NCBI RefSeq assembly: GCF_003725415.1
Contig: NZ_RJQC01000001.1
Coordinates: forward strand, 798,196 to 862,195
DNA from: Absicoccus porci
GTDB lineage: Bacteria; Bacillota_I; Bacilli_A; Erysipelotrichales; Erysipelotrichaceae
Length of the DNA stretch: 64,000 nucleotides
Reading direction: 5' to 3'
The position numbers and the translations under genes were made by a program. This document shows positions 27,191 to 38,082 of the stretch, piece by piece (position 1 is the first letter of the stretch; each line of letters starts with the position of its first letter). The notes below the pieces were generated by a model. It saw only the letters and a program-made list of their open reading frames with translations, had not been told where the DNA came from and did not search any database.

Positions 27191-27823
27191 TCACCGTTTC
27201 CAAACACAACGATAAATTGGTTGTCCTTTTGCGATAAATTTTTCTTCGTATTCGGTTTGTACATCTTCTGGATGTGGTTCCTTACGGTAATCCACATTCA
27301 CATCAATCATCTGAAAACCCGCATTCTGAAATTCAAGTAAAGAATATGCAAACAGTTTCGCATTGTCTGTTTTCATTTGAATTTGCCCATCCAAAGCTAA
27401 CACTTCTTTATATTGTTCTAAGAAACGTGTATTCGATAAGCGCCGTTTTGCATATCGTTTTTTTGGCCATGGATCCGAAAAATTCAAATGAATGACATCG
27501 ATTTCCTGTTTGTCAAACCATTCATTCAAAGCTTGTGCATCACCACGAATTAAACATAACTTGCCTTTTTCGGTGTCGGTATCATATTTTTTAGCTGCAA
27601 CACCGGCTGCACTATCATTTTTTTCAATAGCGACAAATCCCTCTTGTGGATAGAGCTTTGACATACCTAAAGAATAATTGCCTTTGCCACAACCAATTTC
27701 TACATGAAGAACCTCGGTATCTAAGAATTGCTTCCATTTCCCTTTATATTGTTCTGGCACTTTGATACGACATTGCGCCTGCTCTAAATATTCAACAGCC
27801 CATGGGATCTTTCGCATTCGCAT
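27191..27823 (-). CDS. trmB: tRNA (guanine-N7)-methyltransferase
   Basis: A 210-aa SAM methyltransferase that makes m7G46 in tRNA. SAM motif VEIGCGKGNYSLG (about 42), FVAIEKND, and the catalytic signature LNFSDPWPKKRYAKRRL (about 114-130) are diagnostic for TrmB; the C-terminal QTEYEEKF motif is present. AGGAGG precedes the ATG. It heads the unit trmB, thioredoxin, SPIFG protein, murC. Confidence 0.95.
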   Translation of the reverse strand: MRMRKIPWAVEYLEQAQCRIKVPEQYKGKWKQFLDTEVLHVEIGCGKGNYSLGMSKLYPQEGFVAIEKNDSAAGVAAKKYDTDTEKGKLCLIRGDAQALNEWFDKQEIDVIHLNFSDPWPKKRYAKRRLSNTRFLEQYKEVLALDGQIQMKTDNAKLFAYSLLEFQNAGFQMIDVNVDYRKEPHPEDVQTEYEEKFIAKGQPIYRCVWKR

Positions 27824-27893
27824 GATGAGTCCTCCTTATACACGAGGCTTATTTTATCATAACTAACGATGAAAACAAACTGAATCACTCCGT

Positions 27894-27924
27894 AAAAAAA
27901 GACTTGTATGTTTCAACAAGTCTT
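27894..27924 (-). terminator. Terminator after pnp
   Basis: Minus-strand AAGACTTG, a ten-base loop, CAAGTCTT and T run. It lies right at the pnp stop. Confidence 0.85.
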
Positions 27925-30070
27925 ATGCCTCTTCTTTCTTTGGCTGATCTTCGGTTTTTGGTTTTGGCAATAATGCCTTCGCACTTACATTGATACGACC
28001 TTTTCGATCAATTTCCGTTACTTTGACATCAATGGTATCGCCAATCTTCAATACATCTTCAACTTTATCAATATGATGATGACTGATCTTAGAAATGTGA
28101 AGCAAGCCATCGGTATTGCCAAACAAGTTAACAAATGCACCAAATTTTTCAATACGAACCACTTTGGCTGTGTACACATCTCCGACCTTGGCAACTCGTA
28201 CGATATTATTGATCATTTCTTTCGCTTTATCGATAGCAGCTTGATCCATATGATAGATTACGACATGACCATCATCATCGATATCAATCTTCACATCATC
28301 GCATTTTTCGATGATTTCATTGATCATCTTTCCACCTGGACCAATGACATCTTTGATCTTTTCTGGATCAATTTTCATTGTACCCATTTTTGGTGCATAC
28401 GGACTCAATTCCTTACGAGGCTCTGGAATGGCTGCCAACATATTATCAAGAATTTCTAAACGTGCTTTATGAGCTTGTGCTAACGCTTCTTTAAAAATAT
28501 CTCGAGTAATACCTGTTGTTTTGATATCCATTTGTAGTGCTGTAATACCATTTTTGGTTCCAGCTACTTTAAAGTCCATATCACCAAAGTGATCTTCCAT
28601 ACCTTGGATATCGGTCAATACCGTATATTTTCCGGTTTCGTCATCCATGATCAATCCCATTGCAATACCTGCGACTGGTGCTTTGATTGGAACGCCAGCT
28701 GCCATCAATGACATCGTACCGGCACAAATACTTGCTTGTGAAGATGATCCATTACTTTCCATGACATCAGCAACCGTACGAATCGTGTATGGGAATTCTT
28801 CTTCCGAAGGTAATACTTGTTTTAGAGCACGTTCACCCAATGCACCATGACCAATTTCACGACGTCCAGGACTGCCCATACGGCCCGTTTCACCGACACA
28901 ATAAGGTGGGAAATTATATTGATGCATGAATCGTTTGGATTCATTGGTTGTTAGGTCATCAATGATCTGATTTTCATTTAAAGCACCCAATGTGGTAGTG
29001 GATAATACTTGTGTTTCACCACGTGTAAACAGAGCCGAACCGTGAACACGAGGCAACAAATCTACTTGTGAATTCAATGGACGAATCTCATCAATTTTAC
29101 GACCATCGGGACGAACCTTATCTTCAATGATCAAACGACGAACCTCATCCGCTTCAATACCATGACAAATTTCACGTGCTTGCTTAACGGCATTGGCTTG
29201 TTCTTTTTCCGATGCATATTCTTTGGCTTCGATCATCGCTGCAGCTTCATCGGTCAATTCATCAATTTTATTGTATCGATCCAATTTTTCTTTAATGGAT
29301 ACAGCTTCACGAATCTTGGCTTCAAAGCCTTCACGTACAGCGGCATCGACTTCTGGATCCACCTTGTACAATTCGATTTCTCGTTTTGGTTTGCCGCAAG
29401 CTTGAATGACTTCTTCTTCAAATGCGCACAATTTCTTTACTTGTTCATGTCCAAACATCAGAGCAGCCAACATATCTTCTTCACTGACTTCTTTGGCTCC
29501 GGCTTCGACCATATTTAATGCTTTAGCTGTTCCAGCAACCGTTAAGTCAATATCACTTTGTTCTTGTTGCGCAACTGTTGGATTGGCAATAAATTCACCA
29601 TTGACACGACCAACATGCACACCAGCAATTGGACCATTGAATGGAATATCCGAAATACACAAAGCTAAACTAGCACCAAGCATAGCTGCCATTTCGCTTG
29701 GATAATCAGGATCCACACTCAATACCGTATTGACAACTTGTACTTCATTACGGAATCCTTCTGCAAATAAAGGACGAATGGGACGATCAATCATACGTGC
29801 TGTTAATGTCGCATGTTCACTTGGACGTCCTTCTCTTCGTAAAAATCCGCCTGGAATTCTTCCAACCGAATATAATTTTTCTTCAAAACTTACTGTTAGT
29901 GGGAAAAAGTCAATACCTTCCTTGGCTTGATGACTCGCACAAGCTGTGGATAATGTAACCGTATCGCCATAACGAACGATAACAGCGCCATCCGCTTGCT
30001 TAGCGATTTCCCCTGTTTCGACTGTGATCCCCCGACCACAGAAATCAAAATGAAACTCTTGTTTCGCCAT
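27923..30070 (-). CDS. pnp: Polynucleotide phosphorylase
   Basis: A 715-aa phosphorolytic 3'-5' exoribonuclease of the RNA degradosome. Two RNase PH domains (about 10-210 and 310-540, the second with [23 protein letters not shown] and [10 protein letters not shown]), then a KH domain with [13 protein letters not shown], and a C-terminal S1 domain ([19 protein letters not shown]). Start at 30070 is the ATG of [10 protein letters not shown] with AGGTGAAA upstream; 14 more codons are open. rpsO lies immediately upstream, the order seen in most bacteria. Confidence 0.97.
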   Translation of the reverse strand: MAKQEFHFDFCGRGITVETGEIAKQADGAVIVRYGDTVTLSTACASHQAKEGIDFFPLTVSFEEKLYSVGRIPGGFLRREGRPSEHATLTARMIDRPIRPLFAEGFRNEVQVVNTVLSVDPDYPSEMAAMLGASLALCISDIPFNGPIAGVHVGRVNGEFIANPTVAQQEQSDIDLTVAGTAKALNMVEAGAKEVSEEDMLAALMFGHEQVKKLCAFEEEVIQACGKPKREIELYKVDPEVDAAVREGFEAKIREAVSIKEKLDRYNKIDELTDEAAAMIEAKEYASEKEQANAVKQAREICHGIEADEVRRLIIEDKVRPDGRKIDEIRPLNSQVDLLPRVHGSALFTRGETQVLSTTTLGALNENQIIDDLTTNESKRFMHQYNFPPYCVGETGRMGSPGRREIGHGALGERALKQVLPSEEEFPYTIRTVADVMESNGSSSQASICAGTMSLMAAGVPIKAPVAGIAMGLIMDDETGKYTVLTDIQGMEDHFGDMDFKVAGTKNGITALQMDIKTTGITRDIFKEALAQAHKARLEILDNMLAAIPEPRKELSPYAPKMGTMKIDPEKIKDVIGPGGKMINEIIEKCDDVKIDIDDDGHVVIYHMDQAAIDKAKEMINNIVRVAKVGDVYTAKVVRIEKFGAFVNLFGNTDGLLHISKISHHHIDKVEDVLKIGDTIDVKVTEIDRKGRINVSAKALLPKPKTEDQPKKEEA

Positions 30071-30132
30071 ATTTTTTATTTTCACCTCATTTAACCTAAT
30101 GAATCGTATCATAGAAATCTAAAAAAAGATAG

Positions 30133-30159
30133 AAAAAAAAGCAATCGCCAAGCGATTAC
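30133..30159 (-). terminator. Terminator after rpsO
   Basis: Minus-strand stem GTAATCGC / GCGATTGC with a three-base loop and eight T. The rpsO stop is inside the stem, and pnp starts about 60 bp further. Confidence 0.85.
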
Positions 30160-30422
30160 TTTCTTAATCCTAATTCAGCAATAAGTTTTTTATAACGATC
30201 CAAATCCTTACGTTGTAAGTAAGCCAATAAGTTTTTACGACGTCCAACCTTTTTCATCAAACCACGTTGTGAATGATAATCATGTTTGTGTTCTTTGAAA
30301 TGTTCTGTCAAACGATTGATTTCTGCGGTTAAAATCGCAACTTGAACTTCTGGAGAACCTGTATCTCCTTCATGAATCGCATACTTTTTGATAATTGCAT
30401 CTTTTTCTGATTTCAGTAACAT
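30156..30422 (-). CDS. rpsO: 30S ribosomal protein S15
   Basis: An 88-aa S15, which binds the central domain of 16S rRNA. The family sequence is clear: [61 protein letters not shown] precedes the ATG at 30422; the twelve extra upstream codons are not part of S15. Confidence 0.97.
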   Translation of the reverse strand: MLLKSEKDAIIKKYAIHEGDTGSPEVQVAILTAEINRLTEHFKEHKHDYHSQRGLMKKVGRRKNLLAYLQRKDLDRYKKLIAELGLRK

Positions 30423-30527
30423 AATATCCTCCTCGTACTGTCCTTTTCTACCAAGCAAAGGGTCGGATGTTCCCTGTTCCTAGTACAAAAGCAAAACTAT
30501 AATATCATGAATCTTCTAAGAATTCAA
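30423..30527 (-). promoter_or_regulatory. rpsO promoter and leader
   Basis: On the minus strand TTGAAT (30522-30527), 17 bp, TATTAT (30499-30504) gives a promoter inside the end of hemW. The roughly 70-nt leader that follows has complementary blocks (GTACT with AGTAC near the ribosome site; GGG with CCC) that could form the fold by which S15 represses its own mRNA in other bacteria. The structure is inferred only. Confidence 0.5.
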
Positions 30528-31578
30528 CCAAGATTGTGTTTAATATTTCTAAGCCAGAAGGTGTACAAACACATCGGCCATTCCGAATTTTTAATTGTTT
30601 CGCATACTTCTTTAAGACGCGTTGATATTCTTTTTCAAAATCACGCTGATATTTTTGATTCCATGTTTGTATGTCCAATCCGAAAGCCGTACGCAAACTC
30701 ATCATAATGGCTTCAAATGGCGGATTGGATTCCACATATTCCCGTATCGATCCATTTTGGATATAGGCTTGTAACGATTGGTTCTGATCATATCGTTTGC
30801 CATGGATTCGTCCCGAAGCGCCACAACCAATCCCAAGAAAATCGGAATCATCCCAATAACATAAATTATGTCGAGAATACATACCTTCTTTACAATACGA
30901 ACTAATTTCATATTGTTCATATCCTGTTTGGGTCAAATCTTGTCGAATCCTTTCATACATATCGGCTTCTAAATCTGGATCACATGGTTGCACGCCTTGT
31001 TTACCAAAAATCGAATTGGGTTCTATCTGCAAGGAATAAATCGATAAATGAGGAAGATCCAGCTTTAGAAAGATATCAATATCTTTTTGTAGATCTTTCA
31101 ATGTTTGATGAGGTAAACCATACATCAAATCAATAGATATATTATGGATACCATTGTCTCTACATTGTTGGATACATCGAAAGATATCTTCTAGTGTATG
31201 TTTTCTGCCTAATGCATGCAAGATATCCAATTGAAACGATTGAACCCCTAAACTGATACGATTGATACCTAAATTAGCGTATAATCGTATTTTTTCTTGG
31301 GTCAATGTTTCTGGATTGCATTCTATTGTCCATTCATACGATTGAGCAAGATAGGGAATGAATTTTTCCGCTATTCTTACTAACATATCATTGGCTAAAC
31401 TGCTGGGTGTTCCTCCACCAAAATATAATGTATCAATAGACGAAAAAGACAATGCGTCAATTTCTTCCAGGATACGAGTAAACCATTGTTTCTGGATAGA
31501 AGCATTGGTTTTATATCGATAAAAATCGCAATACGCACAAATGGATTCACAGAATGGAATATGCACATATACATGCAT
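30505..31578 (-). CDS. hemW: HemW-like radical SAM protein
   Basis: A 357-aa radical SAM enzyme of the HemW (formerly HemN-like) group, a haem-trafficking protein. The radical SAM cysteines are in PFCESICAYCDF, a CX3CX2C pattern; FGGGTPSSL and the SLGVQSF and IDLMYGLP motifs follow. The HemN-only C-terminal extension is missing, so coproporphyrinogen oxidase activity is unlikely. Its ATG shares a base with the lepA stop, the common lepA-hemW order. Confidence 0.92.
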   Translation of the reverse strand: MHVYVHIPFCESICAYCDFYRYKTNASIQKQWFTRILEEIDALSFSSIDTLYFGGGTPSSLANDMLVRIAEKFIPYLAQSYEWTIECNPETLTQEKIRLYANLGINRISLGVQSFQLDILHALGRKHTLEDIFRCIQQCRDNGIHNISIDLMYGLPHQTLKDLQKDIDIFLKLDLPHLSIYSLQIEPNSIFGKQGVQPCDPDLEADMYERIRQDLTQTGYEQYEISSYCKEGMYSRHNLCYWDDSDFLGIGCGASGRIHGKRYDQNQSLQAYIQNGSIREYVESNPPFEAIMMSLRTAFGLDIQTWNQKYQRDFEKEYQRVLKKYAKQLKIRNGRCVCTPSGLEILNTILVEFLEDS

Positions 31579-33380
31579 TAGTCATCATCCATGGAAAGAA
31601 CAGCCATGAAAGCTTCCTGTGGAATTTCGACCGAGCCAACCATCTTCATTCGTTTCTTTCCTTCTTTTTGTTTTTCCAGCAATTTCTTCTTACGCGAAAT
31701 ATCACCACCATAGCATTTCGCTAATACATTCTTACGTAAAGCTTTGATGTTGGTACGCGCAATCACTTTACCACCAATTGCCGCTTGGACGGGAATTTCA
31801 AATTGTTGGCGCGGAATCAATTCCTTCAACTTGATGGCCATTGCATTACCACGATTAAACGCAAAATCTTTATAAACAATGGTAGATAAGGCATCCACCA
31901 CTTGACCATTCAACAAGATATCCATCTTGACTAGATTCGATGGTCGATATCCAATGAGTTCATAATCCAAAGAGGCATAGCCTTTGGTAGCACTTTTCAT
32001 CTTATCGAAGAAATCAAAGATGATTTCACTCAATGGTAATTCATACACCAGTTGCATACGAATATCATCTAATACTTGTAGATCCACATATTCCCCACGT
32101 TTTTTCTGGCATAATTCCATCATAGGTCCTACATATTCATTAGGTACTAGAATTTCAGCGCGAACATAAGGTTCCTCGATACGATTGATCTTTTGTGCTG
32201 GTGGTAATGCGCTTGGATTATCGATGGGTTCCATCGTACCATCCGTTTTATAAACATGATAAATAACCGAAGGACTGGTGGCAATCAGTTGCAGATTGTA
32301 TTCGCGTTCTAGACGTTCTTCCACCACATCCATATGAAGCAAGCCTAAGAAGCCACATCGAAAGCCAAATCCCAACGCTTGAGAGGTTTCGGGTTCAAAA
32401 TGAAGCGAGGCATCATTCAACTTTAATTTTTCTAAGGCTTCTTTTAAATCATCATAACGAGCATTATCAACTGGATAGAGTCCACAATAGACCATAGGAT
32501 TCATTTCTCGATAGCCTTGAAGCGGTTGATCAGCTGGTTGATTGGCATTGGTGATCGTATCACCCACACGAACATCTTCAATATTTTTGATAGCCGCTGA
32601 GATCCATCCAACATCACCTGTATTTAATTGAGATTCTGTCACTTCTTTTGGAGTATGAACACCGACTTCTAAGACTTCATATTCGGCTCCTGTAGCCATA
32701 AAGCGAATCGTGTCATGCGGTTTGATTGTTCCATTTTTAATCGATACAAACGCAATCACGCCACGATAAGAATCGTAGAGTGAATCAAAGACCAACGCTT
32801 GAAGCGGTGCTTGTGGATCGCCACTTGGTGCCGGTAAATCATGAACAATGGCCTCTAAGACTTGATCAACATTTTTTCCGGTTTTTGCAGATATTTCAAC
32901 AGCGTTGGAACAATCCAAACCAATCAAATCTTCAATTTCTTTTTTGACAACTTCTGGTTGTGCACTTGGTAAATCAATCTTATTGATGACAGGAATAATT
33001 TCCAAATCATTTTCTAAGGCTAGATAGACATTGGCCAATGTTTGTGCTTGCACACCTTGGGCTGCATCGACAACTAAAATAGCTCCATCACAGGCTGCCA
33101 ACGATCGAGATACTTCATAAGAAAAGTCCACATGACCGGGTGTATCAATCAAATGAAAGAGATAGTCTTCCCCATTTTTCGCATGATAACGAAGTTGTAC
33201 GGCATTTAATTTAATAGTGATACCGCGTTCTCGTTCCAAATCCATGGAATCCAGGATCTGATCTTTCATTTCGCGTTTTTCAACGGTTTGTGTCAATTCT
33301 AGAATGCGATCCGCTAAAGTGGATTTACCATGATCGATATGGGCAATAATTGAAAAATTTCGTATATGTTTTTGATCCAT
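31578..33380 (-). CDS. lepA: Elongation factor 4 (LepA)
   Basis: A 600-aa translational GTPase. G1 [13 protein letters not shown] near the N-terminus, ERERGITI switch, DTPGHVDF G3, NKIDLP G4, then EF-G-like domains and the LepA-specific C-terminal domain ([26 protein letters not shown]). I start at ATG 33380 with AGGAGAG six bases upstream; a GTG two codons earlier is also open. It lies 10 bp after fmt. Confidence 0.97.
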   Translation of the reverse strand: MDQKHIRNFSIIAHIDHGKSTLADRILELTQTVEKREMKDQILDSMDLERERGITIKLNAVQLRYHAKNGEDYLFHLIDTPGHVDFSYEVSRSLAACDGAILVVDAAQGVQAQTLANVYLALENDLEIIPVINKIDLPSAQPEVVKKEIEDLIGLDCSNAVEISAKTGKNVDQVLEAIVHDLPAPSGDPQAPLQALVFDSLYDSYRGVIAFVSIKNGTIKPHDTIRFMATGAEYEVLEVGVHTPKEVTESQLNTGDVGWISAAIKNIEDVRVGDTITNANQPADQPLQGYREMNPMVYCGLYPVDNARYDDLKEALEKLKLNDASLHFEPETSQALGFGFRCGFLGLLHMDVVEERLEREYNLQLIATSPSVIYHVYKTDGTMEPIDNPSALPPAQKINRIEEPYVRAEILVPNEYVGPMMELCQKKRGEYVDLQVLDDIRMQLVYELPLSEIIFDFFDKMKSATKGYASLDYELIGYRPSNLVKMDILLNGQVVDALSTIVYKDFAFNRGNAMAIKLKELIPRQQFEIPVQAAIGGKVIARTNIKALRKNVLAKCYGGDISRKKKLLEKQKEGKKRMKMVGSVEIPQEAFMAVLSMDDD

Positions 33381-33390
33381 GTCCACTCTC

Positions 33391-34326
33391 CTATTCTGCT
33401 ATTTTGCCAACTAAATTTCGTCCTTGACCATTATAAAAATCTTTGGCCTTCATTTGTGGTTTTCCTTCCATTTGACACACACCACACAACAAGATACCTT
33501 CGTGTAAGGCAATGGCATATTGATCATCTTGTAAACCAAGAATCGTTCCCAAAGGATGAACAGCTCCTCCCTTTTTATAGGTTGGTTGAAATAACTTCAA
33601 CTTTTTCTTTCCTACATATATATATGCACCGGGATGATCGGATAAAGCACGAATTTGATTGATGATTCGTGTATCTTCTTGATGGAAATCAAGATGTTCT
33701 TCTGCTTTTGTGATAATAGGTGCATAGGTGACCTGGCTTTCGTCTTGTTTGATATATGTTGCGTGCTCTGAACATATACGATCAAAATCTTTGATCAATA
33801 ATTGTCCAGCGGCTTTTCCCATTTTTTCAAATATGGTAGTGGATGTATCTTCAGGTTGAATTTCAATCATTTGTGTATCAAAAACCGGTCCAGCATCCAA
33901 TCCCGAAACCATTTTCATCAATGACATACCACTGATTGTTTCACCATCCCAAACAGCTCTTTGAATGGGTGCGCCACCACGATATTTTGGCAATAACGAT
34001 CCATGTAGATTGACACAACCATACGTAGGTGCCATCAATACTTCATCGGGTACGATTTGTCCATAGGCACATGTAACGATCAAATCAGGGTGTTGATCTA
34101 ATATAGGTTGAAAGTCTTCCTTGATTTTATAGGGTTGAAAACAAGGAATACCATATTGTATAGCTAATTCCTTTACAGGAGAATATTGGAGTACGTGTTT
34201 ACGTCCGACGCGTTTATCCGGTTGGGTAATGACCATAGCTACTTCGATCTTTGCATCGAGCATTGCTTGCAGAACATCGGCAGCAATTTGTGGTGTACCC
34301 ATAAATAATACTTGATTCTTTGACAT
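33391..34326 (-). CDS. fmt: Methionyl-tRNA formyltransferase
   Basis: A 311-aa enzyme that formylates initiator Met-t[15 protein letters not shown] at the start, the catalytic region with [20 protein letters not shown] (about 103-125) and the DAGPVFD block, then a C-terminal OB-fold. Start at 34326 is supported by AAAGGAG; six more codons are open. It heads the fmt-lepA-hemW unit; no def or rsmB gene is beside it, which is less usual. Divergent to rpsT. Confidence 0.95.
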   Translation of the reverse strand: MSKNQVLFMGTPQIAADVLQAMLDAKIEVAMVITQPDKRVGRKHVLQYSPVKELAIQYGIPCFQPYKIKEDFQPILDQHPDLIVTCAYGQIVPDEVLMAPTYGCVNLHGSLLPKYRGGAPIQRAVWDGETISGMSLMKMVSGLDAGPVFDTQMIEIQPEDTSTTIFEKMGKAAGQLLIKDFDRICSEHATYIKQDESQVTYAPIITKAEEHLDFHQEDTRIINQIRALSDHPGAYIYVGKKKLKLFQPTYKKGGAVHPLGTILGLQDDQYAIALHEGILLCGVCQMEGKPQMKAKDFYNGQGRNLVGKIAE

Positions 34327-34378
34327 AGAGCATGCTCCTTTCAACTTGCCTATTATACCTTATTTTTACACTCTTGTG

Positions 34379-34407
34379 TTGCAAAGAAGAATAGAATTTG
34401 CTATAAT
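34379..34407 (+). promoter_or_regulatory. rpsT promoter
   Basis: TTGCAA (34379-34384), 17 bp, TATAAT (34402-34407) with a TG before the -10, followed by a 30-nt leader and AGGAGG. A strong constitutive-looking promoter. Confidence 0.8.
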
Positions 34408-34439
34408 CCTTTTGCGAATTATGTCAGGAGGTGCAGTCC

Positions 34440-34703
34440 ATGCCACAGATTCAATCAAAGAAAAAACGTGTAAAAACCAACAACAAAGCGCATAAGTTGA
34501 TGGTATCTAGAAAATCAGCATTGAAAACAAGCATCAAAAAAGTATTAGCTGCTGTTGATGCTCAAGATAAAGAAGCTGCGATTGCTGCTTATAGCGAATG
34601 CTGCTCAAAATTAGATAGTGCTGTAGCCAAAGGGGTACATCACAAAAACTATGCTTCACGTCAAAAATCACGTTTGGCTAAAGCAATCAATTCGATTCAA
34701 TAA
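34440..34703 (+). CDS. rpsT: 30S ribosomal protein S20
   Basis: An 87-aa S20: IQSKKKRVKTNNKAHKLMVS at the N-terminus and VHHKNYASRQKSRLAKAI at the C-terminus are diagnostic. AGGAGG lies upstream of the ATG at 34440; the GTG three codons earlier overlaps that ribosome site and is rejected. It is transcribed alone, towards holA. Confidence 0.96.
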   Translation: MPQIQSKKKRVKTNNKAHKLMVSRKSALKTSIKKVLAAVDAQDKEAAIAAYSECCSKLDSAVAKGVHHKNYASRQKSRLAKAINSIQ

Positions 34704-34707
34704 TGTA

Positions 34708-34736
34708 AAAAGCACCATCATGGGTGCCTTTTTTTA
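34708..34736. terminator. Bidirectional terminator between rpsT and holA
   Basis: AGCACC, loop, GGGTGCC hairpin with A run on the left and T run on the right, serving both convergent genes. Confidence 0.85.
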
Positions 34737-35672
34737 TGCCTCTAACATTTTTAATACAAACTGTTCAAATCCATCGTCTTTATCAACTTGTCCTCGTTTC
34801 ATTTCTTGATCAAATGTCGCTAATAAAACCAATTGATCCATTAATTCTTGTGAAGTAAAATTTTGTGCCCGTTGCGCATTGATCTTTACGCGATAGGGAT
34901 GCGCATGCAAGATCTTGGCAATTTCTGCTTGTGATTTACCAGATTCTAAATATACGTGTACTTGAAATAAGAAACGAATTTGACCGGCCAATAAAGCAAC
35001 AATGGCAACGGGTTCCATGTTTTGTTGACGAAAATTACGATAATAAGATAATAGTAATAACGCATTTCGTGAAAATAAAGCATCGACCATCTTAAAGATA
35101 TTGTCAGTTGGTTCCGGAGTGATCAGTTGTTGACAATCCGCAACAGTTGGTTTTTTTGAATAGATGCTTAACTTCTCTATTTCACTTTCAATATGCAATG
35201 AATCATAACCAATTCTTGAACAAATCCAATCCAAAGTTTGACGATCGAGCTGCATACCTTTTGCTTTTGCTTTTTCTATCACAAACGATCGTCGTGATTG
35301 ATCATCCAATGGCATGCAGGCATATACCGTTGATAGGCTCGCCAGTTTTTTTACGGTTTTGCGTCGTTCATAGAGTTTTTCACAATCCGCACAAAAAACC
35401 ATGATCAATTGATCGGATGCATCGGTTCGTTTGATAAAGGCTTCGATATCATACTTTGTCGTATCTTTCATTGCCAAAAAGGTGCAATGATGTAAGACTA
35501 TCATTTTCTTTTCATCAAAAATCGAAAGACTATCCATTTCATGAAGAATCATTGCTTGTTCTGTTTGTTGACAATCAAAATCCAAGGCTTGTTGGATATC
35601 ATGTTTCCGTTTAATGGCTTCCATTCGTTGTTCGATTCGACTAGTATCCGTTCCATGTAAAATGTAGTTCAT
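34734..35672 (-). CDS. holA: DNA polymerase III subunit delta
   Basis: A 312-aa clamp-loader delta subunit. MNYILHGTDTSRIEQRMEAI replaces the usual FLLHGDE start, then LFDEKK-like SIFDEKKMIVL, and the C-terminal LLAGQIRFLFQVHVYLESGKSQAEIAKILHAHPYRVK block, which is typical of HolA. Its ATG overlaps the comEC stop in an ATGA. comEA-comEC-holA-(rpsT) is the standard Firmicutes order. Confidence 0.9.
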   Translation of the reverse strand: MNYILHGTDTSRIEQRMEAIKRKHDIQQALDFDCQQTEQAMILHEMDSLSIFDEKKMIVLHHCTFLAMKDTTKYDIEAFIKRTDASDQLIMVFCADCEKLYERRKTVKKLASLSTVYACMPLDDQSRRSFVIEKAKAKGMQLDRQTLDWICSRIGYDSLHIESEIEKLSIYSKKPTVADCQQLITPEPTDNIFKMVDALFSRNALLLLSYYRNFRQQNMEPVAIVALLAGQIRFLFQVHVYLESGKSQAEIAKILHAHPYRVKINAQRAQNFTSQELMDQLVLLATFDQEMKRGQVDKDDGFEQFVLKMLEA

Positions 35673-37555
35673 GGTTTTATTATACGTGTCTTGACGATAC
35701 CAATCAAATGTGTTGCGGTTTCTACGCAAAGTATTCCTTTAAAACTGAAAAGATGGATCATTCCATGTCGACGGGTTTCAAAGATATGAATGCCTAACGT
35801 ATGGCAATTACTGATGACCATACTGGATGGATGTCCATAATGATTCTTTTTACCAACCGAAACCAAGCCAACAGTTGGTCGTAACTGATCTAAGAATGTC
35901 ATACTGCTTGAGGTATTGGATCCATGATGACCTAGTTTTAAGACATCCACTGTCAAATCATATTGATTCATCAATGCTTGTTCTACTTGCATACTGGCAT
36001 CACCCATCCATAAATATTGAAAACCATCATAGGAAAAATAAGATACGATGCTTTCGTCATTGGTATCCGACGCATCTCTTTTGGGTAATAAAGAAAAAAA
36101 GGGATACTTCACCTTTGGGATTTCATCACGTGAACGAATGACTTGTTTGATTGGCATGGATTTTTCAAGTTCAGAAGCTCCACCATCATGATCAAAATCG
36201 GAATGCGTTAAAATTAATGCATCTAATTGTTTGACTTGTAGGTCTTTTAGAACAGGAATAATAATTTCTTTTACATTGTCTCGATAAAAACTTTGACCAC
36301 AATCAATCATAACAGCACTTTGATGAAATGGTTCGAGAATTAATGTGCAATCACCTTGTCCAATATCAATCATATACACATGAAAAAAGGGATCCATATA
36401 GGGTTGTATCCATGGAAGTATGCAGAGTGCAATACAAACCATTTTGCGTTTTTTGGGAATTATCACAAACAGGATCACAAGAATATAAAACAATAATCCA
36501 GGTACATAATGAAAATGAGACAAAGGAAATTTTTGAATCCAATCATACCATAAATTTGAAAAACTTTGTCCAAATGGGAGCAAAGAAAATAAGACAATAT
36601 AACTATGGATCATTCGTATCCAAGAAAAACAGAGAAGCAAGGGAATATTGAGTTCATGAAAATAAATCAATTGACTGATTGCCAGCACAAAAGCACGATG
36701 TTGTTTTCGCTTTTTGGTATAGGAAAGCAAACGATAAACAATAGGAAATACGAAAACAAAATCCGTAGCATATCCTGGCAAAAAACAGAGAAACGTGACA
36801 ATCGATGCAGATAATGCCCATTCACGTTTTTTAAAGATGCTTGTATAAAAGAACAGTAAAAAGAAACGAACGAAAGAAACAGTAAACAGAAATAGATATC
36901 CATACCCTAACATAAGGATCAATAATAGAATTTGGGCTTTTTCTTTAGAAATATACTTTTGTATTCTTCGTTTCAAGATATAGAAAATACCAATCACGGG
37001 TAAGCCGAGTCGTGTCACGATAGAAGGCGTTTCTTCTTGATAAATGCCGTATAAATTGGATTGAATCACTTTATTGTCTTTCCATCGACTATATAGCTGA
37101 CTTTTCAAAGAATGAGAACTGGATACAAACTGTTTAGAACTAGAATAGCCACAATACTGTATATTTTGTTTGGCCATAAAGTCTGAAAAAGAAAATTGAT
37201 GGATGTTTTTTAAATGATCAATGCGTTCTACTCTGGAAACATAGTAACAGTCATAGAAATTAGGATCTTCAATACCATACACAATGATGGATGTTTTTTT
37301 ATTTCTTGCCAACACATAATTTTGTTTGATTTGGTAAATGTGATAGACACCTGGATGAACTTCTTGTTGAATGGGCCGACATAACCACAATGATAAGGCA
37401 ATCAGTCCTACCCAAATCCAAAGAAGTCCTCGTTTATGAAAGCGAAGCCATAAAAAAAGGAAAAAGAGAATGCCTAAAAATCCAATACAAAATGAATCGT
37501 GCGTAGCCATTAATGCCCAAAAGCCGCAAGATAAAAACAAACTGGCTATCTTCAT
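35669..37555 (-). CDS. comEC: DNA uptake channel protein ComEC
   Basis: A 628-aa polytopic membrane protein: N-terminal helices, a short OB-like region, the Competence helices (about 190-375), and a C-terminal metallo-beta-lactamase-like domain with HVYMIDIGQGDCTLI, LTHSDFDHDGGA and LKLGHHGSNTSS. ComEC carries single-stranded DNA into the cell during transformation. At about 630 aa it is a little shorter than B. subtilis ComEC (776 aa). ATG at 37555 overlaps the comEA stop in ATGA. No comG or comF genes are in this window, so competence itself is not shown. Confidence 0.92.
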   Translation of the reverse strand: MKIASLFLSCGFWALMATHDSFCIGFLGILFFLFLWLRFHKRGLLWIWVGLIALSLWLCRPIQQEVHPGVYHIYQIKQNYVLARNKKTSIIVYGIEDPNFYDCYYVSRVERIDHLKNIHQFSFSDFMAKQNIQYCGYSSSKQFVSSSHSLKSQLYSRWKDNKVIQSNLYGIYQEETPSIVTRLGLPVIGIFYILKRRIQKYISKEKAQILLLILMLGYGYLFLFTVSFVRFFLLFFYTSIFKKREWALSASIVTFLCFLPGYATDFVFVFPIVYRLLSYTKKRKQHRAFVLAISQLIYFHELNIPLLLCFSWIRMIHSYIVLFSLLPFGQSFSNLWYDWIQKFPLSHFHYVPGLLFYILVILFVIIPKKRKMVCIALCILPWIQPYMDPFFHVYMIDIGQGDCTLILEPFHQSAVMIDCGQSFYRDNVKEIIIPVLKDLQVKQLDALILTHSDFDHDGGASELEKSMPIKQVIRSRDEIPKVKYPFFSLLPKRDASDTNDESIVSYFSYDGFQYLWMGDASMQVEQALMNQYDLTVDVLKLGHHGSNTSSSMTFLDQLRPTVGLVSVGKKNHYGHPSSMVISNCHTLGIHIFETRRHGMIHLFSFKGILCVETATHLIGIVKTRIIKP

Positions 37556-38034
37556 AAACAAATCCGATCCTTGATTTTTTCATACATCTTATCACCAATT
37601 CCTTTGACTTCTTTGATTTCTTCTAGGGAAGTGAAAGATTTGGTTTTGCGATATTCGATGATTCGACTAGCCATGGCTGGACCAATGCCTGGTAAGGTTT
37701 GTAGTTCTTGTTCCGTGGCTGTATTGAGCGATACCTTCTTCAAAGTGGTAGCTGATTTTCGAGGAATTACGATCACTTCTTTGGGATTCATTTCTTTTAA
37801 CATCGCAATAGATGAGGTATCGGCTTCCGGACACAAACCACCAGCTGCTTGAATGAGATCTTTGATAGTCCCATCCCATTTGATTGTATAAACACCTGGT
37901 TTTTTAACTTCTCCCTTAATTTCTACGGTCTTTGTCGAAGGAGAAACCAAATCTAAGGAAATGGGTTGATAGCGACCTACATACGCAAATACAAAAAACG
38001 CAAAGATACAAAAAAAGAGAAGCGTTCTTTTCAT
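37552..38034 (-). CDS. comEA: DNA-binding competence protein ComEA
   Basis: A 160-aa protein with one N-terminal membrane helix, an SLBB domain (VEIKGEVKKPGVYTI, DLIQAAGG) and a C-terminal helix-hairpin-helix DNA-binding domain (VSLNTATEQELQTLPGIGPAMASRI). It binds incoming DNA at the cell surface and hands it to ComEC, the next gene. Start 38034 has GGGTGAT upstream; three more codons are open. Confidence 0.93.
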   Translation of the reverse strand: MKRTLLFFCIFAFFVFAYVGRYQPISLDLVSPSTKTVEIKGEVKKPGVYTIKWDGTIKDLIQAAGGLCPEADTSSIAMLKEMNPKEVIVIPRKSATTLKKVSLNTATEQELQTLPGIGPAMASRIIEYRKTKSFTSLEEIKEVKGIGDKMYEKIKDRICL

Positions 38035-38082
38035 ACAAATCACCCTTCTCTATTACGTTTATTAATGACAAAATGACGAAAA

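Noticed and set aside
26842-27297. Longer thioredoxin-like protein starting at 27297
   Set aside because: The extra 37 residues overlap the trmB gene and show no thioredoxin features.
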